Assembly (NCBI GenBank): GCA_020744425.1
Contig: JAGMUV010000056.1
Span: 91,852-155,851 of the forward strand
Direction of reading: 5' to 3'
Source of the DNA: Dactylonectria macrodidyma
Taxonomy: Eukaryota > Ascomycota > Sordariomycetes > Hypocreales > Nectriaceae
Length of the DNA: 64,000 bases
Shown here: positions 22,550 to 32,439 of the stretch, in pieces
Layout: every line of letters starts with the position of its first letter
Numbering within the stretch: position 1 is the first letter of the stretch
Notes under the pieces: model-generated
Seen by the model: the letters and a program-made list of their open reading frames with translations, nothing else
The model's database searches: none
Told to the model about the DNA's origin: nothing
Program-made: the position numbers and the translations under genes

Positions 22550-23590
22550 CGCCAAGGGAGCGCAAGGCGCTCCAGCCTCCCAGGGGGCATGTGGCGTGCA
22601 GGAGACTATCTAACAGCTAAACAGTAAGCAGCTAAGCTAGCAGCAGCTATAGGATATCCTGCACTTCTGGCCTAGTAGCTAGGAGAGTTTCGATCCGCAC
22701 CCGTGGGCTCCTTCATTCGAGCTCGTGTTCGGTCTAGGAAAGCTGTCATAGTGGTCTTGAAGTCAGGGCCTGAGGTCGTTGAGAAAGCTCTCAGAGGGGC
22801 TGCTAGGGCAGCTAGCATAGATGGAGGGGGTCTGCCGACTTAGGTCTTGAGAGACGGTGGGCAAATTGTCTTGAAGAACCCAGTGGTCTTCAGGAAGGCC
22901 GCGTAATCCTGAGGGCTAGCTATCAAGCGTAGCCAGTAGTCCCTTGGGTTCTTGGGCTTGGGCTTGAAGACCGGCCACTGCTGCTGCAGCTGCTTGGTCT
23001 TTCGACAATAGATGAGATGTTCCGGGGCCCTCAGTCCTCCGCAGGAACAGGGTTTGTTATCTTTATGTTGGAACCGGCGATGATACCAGTCGAAGTCGCC
23101 GTGCCCTGACCTTGCGGCCAGCAGGTTGTGTAGTGTTGGGCGGGGGAGGTCAAGTTCCTTCGGGCAGGCTAGGGAGGCTGCCAGACCTAGGTCTCGATAT
23201 TCTCGGCAGGCAGGGGCTGTTGTTACCCACCAGTCTGAGAATTGGGTTCTGATCTTTCGCTTTCTTAGGCCGCCGATTCCTGCTAGTGTAGGCGGCGCCA
23301 CCTGTCTTCCGGAAGCGCGGCTCCTGCTTTGCTAGCTGGTCGGCCTTTTCATTTCCTTTGATATCCTGATGCCCTGGGACCCAATAGACCTGGACCCGGG
23401 CTGTGGCAGCCATCTGCTGGAAGTCTAGGAAGGCCTCTTGCGAGCTTGCCGGGGCTTGTCCTAGCAGCCCTTGGATAACTGATGTGTTGTCGATGCATAC
23501 GTGGATTTGTGTGTTTGGGCTGGCTGATTGCTGATCAACCGGTATATAGGAACGCAGATCTAAGCGCCATTCTTTCCATCTGCGGGCATC
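22527..23590 (-). mobile_element. 5'-truncated Tad-type LINE retrotransposon
   Basis: On the minus strand, frames 23413-23150 and 23301-22840 encode the end of an RNase H domain (VYWVPGHQDIKGNEKADQLA) and the C-terminal zinc-knuckle-like tail with CSCGGLRAPEHLIYC. Both are typical of Tad1-clade non-LTR elements. Upstream residues of RNase H can be read to about 23590, where the element stops; the reverse transcriptase and endonuclease are absent. The 3' UTR covers 22550-22840, and the element ends at a GA/TC microsatellite (22527-22540) abutting the NLR coding frame. 5' truncation and a simple-repeat tail fit target-primed reverse transcription. A frameshift separates the two frames. Confidence 0.75.
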
Positions 23591-24191
23591 GAGTATGACC
23601 TTGACTTTATATATCGATATGAAATTTAGGCTATACTATAGCGAGGATACTATGCATTCCCTGCTGCAATTAGTCCTACCTGGCGACACAACGTTCGGAT
23701 CCACACCCCACCCCAACCTGCACCAAGGAAGCGCGATGAGCAGACGGAGCCGATTGCTTAGCAAGCGCTGCAATCCTCGGGAAGGTCGTCGAGAACCATC
23801 CTTAGAAACCTCTCGCCCCTACCCTGTCAGTATCTCGACAGTATATTAGCATGGGGGTGTCGCAATGAAGCCTGTCTCCGAATTTGCTCGTAGAGTCCAC
23901 GACCTTCCTCCTTATGTGGTAACTTGGCGTGACTTTCGAGCGATCGCTGGGGAGTTCGAAACGTGCTCCCGTCACATCGTCATTCGAATCTTGTGATGGG
24001 CTAAAAAGGATCCTCCCCTGGGCCAGTAGCCCTGAAAAGAGTAAGGGCAATTGATAGGGACGCATCACGAATTGATAGTGGCGCATCCGCCTTAGGGACA
24101 ATGACGCGCCCGACGAGTCCGACGCGTTGTGTCACTTGGGAGGGGCTACAAACGTGGAAAGACGATCCCTAGGCATGTCCAGTCTTGGGCG

Positions 24192-24289
24192 CACTAATAG
24201 TGAGACTATTAGTCTGCGACCCTCGCACTGGACTATTAGTCTGGACTACAGTGTGGACTAATAGTGCTCTTAATGGTCCACACTATTAG
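24192..24289. repeat. Cluster of ACTA(A/T)TAGT palindromes
   Basis: Four full odd-centred palindromes of type SACTAWTAGTS occur at 24192-24202, 24204-24214, 24231-24241 and 24256-24266, with a partial one at 24281-24289. They sit about 12-27 bp apart. They could be DNA-binding sites or the end of a small transposon; nothing nearby decides between these. Confidence 0.6.
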
Positions 24290-25507
24290 GAGCCCTGCTC
24301 AGGGTTTAGCTAGTATCATGGGATCTTGTGTCGCAATTTCTGATGGATCTGGATCGTAGGATAAGAGCTCTTGATTTTCTTTTCTCTCTAACGACTGAAA
24401 AGAGGTCGGTTTCTTATACATAAGGTCAATAGGGCCGCCAGGGCCGTTGTGTTGAAGAACTTGCTTTTTGGGAGACAGAAAGTAGCTGATACCAACCTCT
24501 GACTGGAAGACTGGAAGCTCGGACCTCCGGGCAACGTGTCTGAACAGCCAGTCTGACTAGCTGGAAGACCTTCATTCTGGTTTGATCAATTGTATGACGT
24601 TTTGGTCTGTTGGATGTGACATCTTGTTCTGCATCATATATCCTCGACATTTATTCAGCGGCTTACTAATCGTCCCAAGGGGGTAAAAATAATGATCTGG
24701 ATCGGTTCTGGATATCCAGGAGGCAGCATGCCTTCGCCTCTGGACTGGATAGGAGCAGCCCTCGGATCCAGCTCCAATCCAATCCAATAAGATGACTGAC
24801 GGAGGGACAAGAGATGGTGTAAGAGACGTTGAATTTGGTATCATTATAGTGAATGGAGACGGGGGGGTTGGAGTTGAAGACTCCATAGCAATATGTCAGA
24901 CAATTGGCCAAGACGATCGAGGAGGGAGGAAACGCAAAACGATGGCACCAATCTAATTGAGTGAGAATTATCTAAGGAGCAAGAACTTAATGAGAAGATA
25001 CACTGAGTGGTACAGCTCTTTTATACACAAATAAAAGTATTGCCTTCTAGGCAGCTGCCATAGTGGGGCAGGCCTGATATGCGACACCTGTTGAGATCCG
25101 TCGTTTAACGGATCAATGGCTATTCCGGTCCATTCGTGGCTGGGATGTGGATGTCTTCTTGTCAATAGCTTCCGATGGTTAGCGCTAGTCTTTTTCTCCT
25201 TTAATCAAGACAACATGCTCATTTCAACAACACCATAGCATACAAGCAGGTCGTTATGGACTTGATTGTTTTATGCGAGGGGAAAAATCAGCTGTTCTCA
25301 GGGGTGCATTCCGTACTGAATGTTCTAACTGCATTAGTCCAAGATTCAGTGATCCCGGCCTATTTACAGCCCGACCGGTCCAGACCATCAAGACCGGTCA
25401 GACCATGGTCTTGAGAAATCCTCAGACCAGACCAAGACCAAGTCAGACTGGACCATTCCGATCCATGACTTCAACCCCGTCTCATTGACCGGGTCGTGAT
25501 AATTGGA

Positions 25508-25565
25508 GTGAGAATGATGGATAGAATGATGGATAGATTGGATAGATTGGATAGAGATTGGATAG
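25508..25565. repeat. GGATAGATT-type minisatellite
   Basis: Short tandem units of the form GATGGATAGA / GATTGGATAGA repeat about five times, downstream of the sugar-dehydrogenase gene. Confidence 0.7.
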
Positions 25566-25740
25566 AACATAGGGGTAAGCGTTGGCCAAAGCCAAGGAAT
25601 GCCACCGGTCAGCCTGCTGCCCTCGTGCCCAACTCGAAGTCAACGACATGCGATACCGATGCTGACAGACAAACTTGGCCCTTTTATTATTATCATCATC
25701 CTCATCCTCATCAGCATCAGCACCAACATCCGCATTGGCC

Positions 25741-27093
25741 TTAGACACACCAGCGTTCAACATGCACGCCCTGGACGCGGTCGAGAACCTCAAAGTCTAG
25801 GCCGTCTTGGCGAAACGCGATGATGACCATGTCGAACTTCTGCTCCAACGACTCCACGGTCCAGTCGCTTTCAGCCAGCCGGGCGATCTGAGGCACCGCC
25901 TCTTGCTTCACCAACGGATCCGCCCAGGCGACGTCGACCTTGGTTGTCAGCACCAGGCTCTTGGCCAGCTCCAGCCCGGGGGAGTTGGCCAGATGCGACT
26001 GCCCGCGCTTAAAGCCCATGCCCACGACGAGCACCCGCGGCCGCACTCCATCGCGTGCCTCCGCGTATAGGCAGTCGACGGCGCGCTGTGCGACAGCCGC
26101 GGGACGTGTCATCATCTTCTCCGATGCCGCCTGGAGGAGCGGGAAAGGGCTGTTGGAGAGCAGATACCAAGGATTGACTGGGATGCAGTGTCCACCGACG
26201 CCGAGGCCCGGCGAGAAGGGTATATAGCCAAAGGGCTTGGTGGATGCAGCGCTGCAAACCTCAAACGGGTCGATGTTATGCCCGAGGCAAGCATCGGCCA
26301 TCTCGTTGGCATAGGCGATGCAGACCATTCGCTGACAGTTCTCGTACAGCTTCATCATCTCAGCAACCTCAGGTCGCGAGACGGGAACCACCTTGTCAAA
26401 GCACTGGGAATAGAGTCTGGTGATGGCATCAAGTGAGCCTGGGGCAACATCGTCCAGACCAGAGACGACCTTGGGAATGGCATGGGCAGGCGGTTCAACT
26501 CGGCCGGGATCGACGCGCTCTGGAGACATGCCGGCAAAGTATCCGCGCTCTTTGGCGAGCGGTCCAAGTAGCTCCCGGGTCATGCCAACCGCCACGGAAC
26601 TCTCGACCACGACGGTCGCACCTCGTCGGGCATAGAGACCAAGGGCAGACACTGCACTCTGGAGGTATGACGAATCAATGGTCTTGTCCGGGAGCAATAG
26701 CGTTGGCACCGAAATCAGGAAGTGGGTGGCTTCAGCCAGGTCGCAGGCCTTGGATGTGAATCGCGCTCTGCTGGCTGCGTCCTGCTTTTGTGCCAATTGC
26801 TGGGTTCTAGCTTCTGATACATCGAACCCAAGTACATTATAATTATTGGAGAAGACGCTCACAAGGTGCTCGCCAACATAGCCAACGCCAATGACGGCGA
26901 CGAGCGGTTCCGTGTTCTTGTCGATGGAGCCTAGGACTGGCTGAGGGAATGGATCTTCTGTCTCTGAGATCTCGCTGGGAGTAGTGATATCGTAGTATCC
27001 TTGATCAGAGAAGCTCCATGGCTTGGAGTCAGCATTACGAGAGATTAAGGGAAGCCCCTGAGTAAGGAGACTTTGGGAGAGGAGTTGGGTCAT
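25741..27093 (-). CDS. UDP-N-acetylhexosamine/UDP-sugar 6-dehydrogenase family protein
   Basis: An intronless gene of 450 residues. It has an N-terminal Rossmann motif (VAVIGVGYVGEHL, Gly69-Gly74), the MSPERVDPGR segment, the central dimer helix with Lys248 (MMKLYENCQR), and the catalytic loop GVGGHCIPVNPWY with Cys303. These features define the UDP-glucose/GDP-mannose dehydrogenase superfamily. The GHCIPVNPWYL loop and overall pattern are closest to the WecC/WbpA branch acting on UDP-HexNAc. It would oxidise C6 of a nucleotide sugar to a uronate with two NAD+. The first 60 residues are an extra leader without a clear targeting signal. It is divergent from the deacetylase gene across a 1.6-kb gap and is followed by a GT2, which suggests polysaccharide work. 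Exact substrate is not determined; a bacterial origin is possible. Confidence 0.88.
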   Translation of the reverse strand: MTQLLSQSLLTQGLPLISRNADSKPWSFSDQGYYDITTPSEISETEDPFPQPVLGSIDKNTEPLVAVIGVGYVGEHLVSVFSNNYNVLGFDVSEARTQQLAQKQDAASRARFTSKACDLAEATHFLISVPTLLLPDKTIDSSYLQSAVSALGLYARRGATVVVESSVAVGMTRELLGPLAKERGYFAGMSPERVDPGRVEPPAHAIPKVVSGLDDVAPGSLDAITRLYSQCFDKVVPVSRPEVAEMMKLYENCQRMVCIAYANEMADACLGHNIDPFEVCSAASTKPFGYIPFSPGLGVGGHCIPVNPWYLLSNSPFPLLQAASEKMMTRPAAVAQRAVDCLYAEARDGVRPRVLVVGMGFKRGQSHLANSPGLELAKSLVLTTKVDVAWADPLVKQEAVPQIARLAESDWTVESLEQKFDMVIIAFRQDGLDFEVLDRVQGVHVERWCV

Positions 27094-28721
27094 GATTGAA
27101 ACGATTGACGAAGGTCTATTAACGAACGAGAGGTGAGCGGTGCTCGGAATTCAACGGGGCCCCAGGGCAAGATATCCAAAGACCGAGGAGCTGACGAGGG
27201 GCTAGTGACTTGACGGGGGGCGCAGTTACGCAGTGATTACTTCCAGAGATCACAATATAGCCCAGAGACGGGGAGCGACTTCTTGCGTGATGGGCAGCCT
27301 CGCCAGGTCGAGTAGAAGGAGTGTGATGATCCGACGCCACGAATTCTCCATACTATCTCAACAACACTGATCGCCAGGGGTGTTGACAGTGGGTCCCGCT
27401 CGTAGATCTGCGACAGGGATCTGTGCCAAGGTACTTGGATCGAGCCGACTGGCTGGGAAAAGCCTGAATCTAGCCGAACGATGTTAGTGTACAAGCTCCA
27501 TGTACCATGTACTGGTGCATGGTTCGGCCGCAAGCCTCCCTCTCCACGGCACCGTCCCTTCATCTCGGCCGGCCGCACGTGGACGGGAATATGCTTACTT
27601 CATTAGTATTGCCTAGGACGAAAATTCAGGAACGGGGCATTGTGCGGGCGCCTCTGTCATAAAATGGCGTCCAACTGCAGTTACTGATCCTAGCCACTGA
27701 GGAGTTTATCGCAGCCACCACCTCCTCGGTAAGCATGATATTTGGCAGATCCAGGGATCGGAATTAATACGGTTGGGTTGTCGCGGCCGTTCGCGCCGGA
27801 ACACCGAAAGTGGCTGGTAGCACAGCAACAAATGGAGATGTTACGTCAACGTGGTGTCATGCTAAGCAGGAGAGATGTCATTGCCCCTTTCTCTAACATG
27901 CATCTCCCGCCCAGAGGATCATAGAATTTTCCGCGCGATGCTGATGGGGAAAACTCGAGCCGTGGCGGCCTTCCAGGTCGGCCTGCGAGGTGTGACTGGG
28001 GTGGGTGCCATTGCCCGTGCATGGACGTGCGCAGCTCAAGCTAGGCGTTCTCAGTGCAGGATGCCACACAACAAAAAAAAAAAAAGTGGGATCAAGCAAC
28101 CTCCGACGGATGCTCAGCTCCGCAGTGAGCTGGTCAAGGGCCGCCAACTGTATGGTTGGGATGCAAAGTGCATGCTATATTTGTTTTTGTGATGTGATGG
28201 ATCTATCGATGCTAATGAGTGGACTAAGGTGACATACCTTCACACCCCCTCCCGCGCCCCCCCTTGCTCGCAGCTCATAGCCACCGCGTCAGCTCAGACG
28301 CGATGGCCAATGCAGCAGGCTGACGAGGCCTTTCGCGCATTGATCCCAGGCGGATAATAAAATCAATAGTCAAGTCCACAACGGAATTCAGCATGGCCTC
28401 TGGAGACTAGGTGAGAAAACCGAAAATGGCTAGTTATTGTTAGCCACAAGCGCCCGGATTCCGAGACCCCAGACCGCCAGGCCAACATAGAAGCCTTGGC
28501 TGTTGATTTTCTCGTGTTCAGGCTAGGTGGCCCATACCACTGGCTCCCTTGGTGATTTTATTCTCCATCAGCTCGAGCGTTATGCATGTTAGTGTACCTA
28601 TGTAAATAGAGTCTCTGTCCTCCATCCAGCATTGCCGGTGCTCTCCCTACCACTCGTCCTTCCCCACCATTCGTTTTTTACTTGAAGTTGCTTCACGCTT
28701 TCTCACAAAGTTCACGTCAAG
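27094..28721. promoter_or_regulatory. Divergent promoter region, dehydrogenase / deacetylase
   Basis: These 1.6 kb separate the start codons of the two divergent genes and contain no supported gene. A run of A lies near 28071-28084. The 60 bases before the deacetylase ATG are CT-rich, a usual fungal leader. Shared regulation of the pair is possible but no specific site is recognised. Confidence 0.5.
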
Positions 28722-30481
28722 ATGAAGGCCGTCATGTCCACTACTCTTGCTTTCTTTTTGCTCAATGCCGGTGCGGCCCTCGCGGGTCCAGCCATGGCTG
28801 GGTTTCTTAGCCCGAGAAACGCTATTCTGCAAGCGCGTGCTGTCGGGAACGAGTGTGGTGTTGGGATCGGATCATGTGACCCAGGCTCCTGCTGCTCGGG
28901 GAGCGGCAACTGTGGTACGACGGAGGACTACTGCGATGGATCGAGTTGCCAGTTGGATTACAGCGACTCCTGTGACACTTTGTAAGGCTCTCCGGGATCT
29001 AGGGAAGGCAGAGATGCGGCGCAGTAGCTAACATCTAGAACGCAGCATCGGCCCTGGCGGGACGAGCACCGAGAGCATTGCCCGGCCCAAGATCGGCGAT
29101 GTTCCCTACGGTATGTTTTATAACCCCAATGATGCGATGCCTTCCATCACAGATGACTAACAGCACAATGACAGGCAGCCTCATCACGACTTGCACCGAG
29201 CCTGGCATGATCGCGCTCACATTTGATGACGGCCCGTACACTTACACCACTGAGATCTTGGATGTCTTGGAGGAGTACGACGTCAAGGCGACCTTCCTGA
29301 TTACCGGAAACAACAGGGGCAAGGGTCACATTGATGACTCTTCCTTGGACTGGCCTGGCGTGCTTCGTCGCATGTATGCCGCCGGTCATCACATTGCCAG
29401 CCACACGTGGACTCATCGCGACCTTAACAAGGTCAACAGCACCATCAAGAGGACGGAGATGATTTACAATGAGATGGCTCTCCGCAACATCTTCGGGTGG
29501 ATCCCCACTTACATGCGACCTCCTTACCTGGAGTGCAGCGCAAGCTCGGGCTGCCAGTCTGTGATGAACGAGCTCGGCTACCACGTCATCAGCACTAATC
29601 TTGACACCAAGGATTGGAAGTATGGCTCTTCCGAGTTGATCCAGAATGCTAAGGATCGATACTCTGCCGGCGTGTCGAGTGATGCTGACAGCAACTCGTA
29701 CATTGTCCTGGCCCACGACGTGCACGAGCAGACCGTCACGAACCTGACTGCTTATATGATTAAGACGGCCCAGGACCGCGGATACAAGCTTGTGACGGTC
29801 GGCGAGTGCCTTGGTGACCCCGCGGAGAACTGGTATCGCAGTGCTCCGAGTGGCACGGCTAGTCCAACTAGCATTCCCAGCGCCGGCGCCTCGTCGACCA
29901 GATCGCCATCTTCCAGCTCTGCCACGTCGACGAGCGGAATTGTGATTTCGCCCAACCAGCAGTGTGGCGGCAACACGGGCTACACCTGCATTGGCTCGGG
30001 CTTCGGCAACTGCTGCTCCTACTACGGCTACTGGTAAGTCTTGTCGAGGGTGGATGATTCAACCTCGTGCATGCACATGTTGCCTGCTCCCCACATCCTA
30101 CCCTGCTGTTGTAACCTGGAGGCCAAACTAACGGCTTTCTTTTCTTTTCAGTGGCTCGAAGAGTACTCACTGCGGCACTGGTTGCGACACCGACTTTGGT
30201 GAGTGCAACCCAACTTCAGAGGATGTCACCGACACGGCCAACGGCCTCTGCGGATCAGCATTTGACGCCACCTGCGCCAACTATGGCACCAAGACCTGCT
30301 GCTCGCAGTATGGCTTCTGGTAAGCACCATTCCCCCGTATGCTTGGTGGCTGAGATCGCAATCGGTGACGTTCCGAACTCCGTTCAAACGGCAGTGCGCT
30401 AACTGACGATCTCTCTGTAGCGGTAGCAGTACTGCTCACTGTGGGGCTGGCTGCCAGAGCGGCTATGGAACCTGTAACTGA
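28722..30481 (+). CDS. Secreted chitin/polysaccharide deacetylase, CBM18-CE4-CBM18-CBM18
   Basis: Five exons join in frame (28722-28981, 29046-29110, 29175-30033, 30152-30319, 30421-30481) to give 470 residues. A signal peptide covers about residues 1-21. The first hevein-type chitin-binding module (CBM18) lies near residues 45-84 and is Cys-rich with CCSGSGNCG. The NodB/CE4 catalytic domain follows with TFDDGPY (metal-binding and base Asp126-127), SHTWTH (His185, His189) and RPPY (Arg223). After a Ser/Thr-rich linker come two more CBM18 modules (CCSYYGYCG and CCSQYGFCG). The last two introns each cut just after the Tyr-Gly-(Tyr/Phe) of these modules. It should remove acetyl groups from chitin-like polymers outside the cell. 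All catalytic motifs are present. Confidence 0.92.
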
Positions 30482-32439
30482 GACGCGGGATCGTGTTAGG
30501 GCCCTAGTGCGTACGTCAAGCCCTCTTTAGATTCCTTTCTCCGGGACGGGCAGGGCTTGCGGGAGCCGGTGTGGCGCCACCCGCACTTCGGGGGTCACGG
30601 AAACGGAACTGGGGGCAACTTTTGTCTCTCATTAGCCTTAGCCCGCAAGTCGCAACCGACTACTATAGCGCGTTGGCCAGTCCAATTTTAGTTTAATGCC
30701 ATAGGCTTTATGCTTAATGTTTCGTTTCAGATATATCACTCGCTTAAGCTGGCTGCGAGCCTCCGATGCTCCATCGCGGCTCCATCGAGCCTCGATTTTG
30801 TACTCCGACCGATCCTTGCTGGCTTCCCCACTTCTCGGACTTCCCCAGCCAGCAGAAATGCCGTCAAGATCCTGGTCTGGCGGCCGCTCCTTGGGGGCGC
30901 GCGGGGGCTCCCCGGCGGGTCGCGGGCGGTGGGTTGACGGTCGTTGGTGTTGAGAAGCGCTTGGATGCGCTCACGTTCCGCCTAGGCTGCGTGTCGCGTA
31001 CTGGTGTACATGTACATGCTCGACACGAACCCCTTCGCATGCTCCTGCAAGGCCCACGGACCGATCCTGATGTTGAGCAAATTGATCTGCGCGCGGGACG
31101 CCATGAAGCGCACAGGCCTGGTAGTAGTAGACTTCGGTGAGGTTGGGCCTCATCAAAATTTGGGCTTTGGCCGCGTTCGTTGCTTTGCAAAATGTAACTT
31201 AGAGGCGAGGACGAACCCGGGGTGGAAATATTGAATAGCGGGTAAGCACTAACACGACTAACTGTCCCCGTCGTGGACCAACAAGAACCTAGTGTCCAGC
31301 CAGGCTGCTTGCTGTTTCCGTGACAATCCCTCGTATTTCGGTGAATTTTCCAGGCCCAAAAAGTGTTCGTCGGCAGATGGACATGAGATCCGGATGTGCG
31401 GTCAAAATAATCGACCTTGGGACGGTGTTGGATCCCGTACACGTTGCCCGGACCACAGTGGTGATTTGAGCCTGGGATACCTCGCTGTCCGCCATCCTAC
31501 GCATCCATCCATGTAGGATGCGAATTGTATGGACCCGCTGAATAAACCCATGCCATCCAACGGACTGAATCATCTCATACCCCATACCTGTCCGCACCGA
31601 AGCCGCGAAGGAGAGTGGCAAAGATGGCTGACGGCAGGCGTTAAACAGCGGCTGAGAGGAAGGGGCGTGTGTGATTCTTTTGGCGGCATCGTCCATCTCA
31701 CCATATCCCCAAGGGCATACTATTTTACCCCATGGCGCGAGGGACAGCAGTATGCAGCATTAGCCCCAGTGAGGCCCCTTCTGGCTGGCTGGCTGGGGAG
31801 AACGGAGCTGAGGGTTCGTATTAGGCGGCCGAGAGATGGGGTGTGATGGATGCGCTGTCGTGCTTTGTGCCGGGGCCATCTCGAAGGGGGCACTTGGCCT
31901 GAAGCCGGCGCAATGGCTCTCGTTGAGGTGTCCCGAGCGGGGACCTGGGTGTATTGCAAGGACCTGGCCTTGCAGGATCTCGAGCACGTCGAAGTCTTCT
32001 GGTTGCCGGGGCCGTCGCCTTGCTCCGCGGTCCCAGATCCTGCTATAGCTTCGCTCTCCCCCGGCTTCCCTTCCCTTCTCTCCTGGCCTTCCCTTGCTGC
32101 TCAACCCCCATCACTCGCTCGAGTTTGATCCCCATCTGGCCCCAGGGAATCCCTTCCCTCAGTCGTATATTGCGACCCTACCCATCGTTGCTACTGTCGT
32201 TCCGATCTTCTGTCGTTGTTGTCGTCGTTTGTTTCTTGTTGTGTCCGGTTCTGTCTCACGCACACAACATCCCACTCGCTTCGTCGACGTCCGACGTCCT
32301 GTCACCTGCTTCAGCATAGCTATCCGTTGCTGTGCTCTGTAAGGGCCTGGACCTCACCCAGCGGAGCTGTTTATGTCTCTGGGAGGCGCATCTTCGTCCA
32401 CCTCAACACCTCGACCACCTGGCCGGTGCCATCGTCGCA
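30482..32439. promoter_or_regulatory. Intergenic / long leader before the GT2 gene
   Basis: No supported gene. A very GC-rich block lies at about 30885-30935. From about 32040 to 32330 the plus strand is strongly pyrimidine-rich, which marks a likely promoter and 5' leader for the glycosyltransferase. ORFs on either strand here lack signatures. Confidence 0.45.

Larger units (their letters stand above)
23591..25740. other. Intergenic with palindromic and minisatellite repeats
   Basis: No supported gene; the minus-strand frames at 24426-24911 overlap each other and carry no signature. Two repeat blocks are listed separately. Around 25370-25460 the short words AGACC and AAGACC recur many times. 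Confidence 0.4.

Noticed and set aside
24426..24911. Overlapping minus-strand ORFs of 74-104 residues
   Set aside because: Different frames over the same bases, no signature, no splice pattern linking them.
25680..25740. ATC-rich stretch read as His-rich coding sequence
   Set aside because: Simple-sequence tract just past the stop of the dehydrogenase gene; the apparent peptide is a by-product of the repeat.
29147..29725. 192-residue minus-strand ORF inside the deacetylase
   Set aside because: Antisense to the CE4 domain; the plus strand has all catalytic motifs and splice sites, so this is a shadow frame.
30864..31442. 192-residue minus-strand ORF upstream of the GT2 gene
   Set aside because: Spans the GC-rich block, no domain, overlapped by several equally long frames; probably chance.
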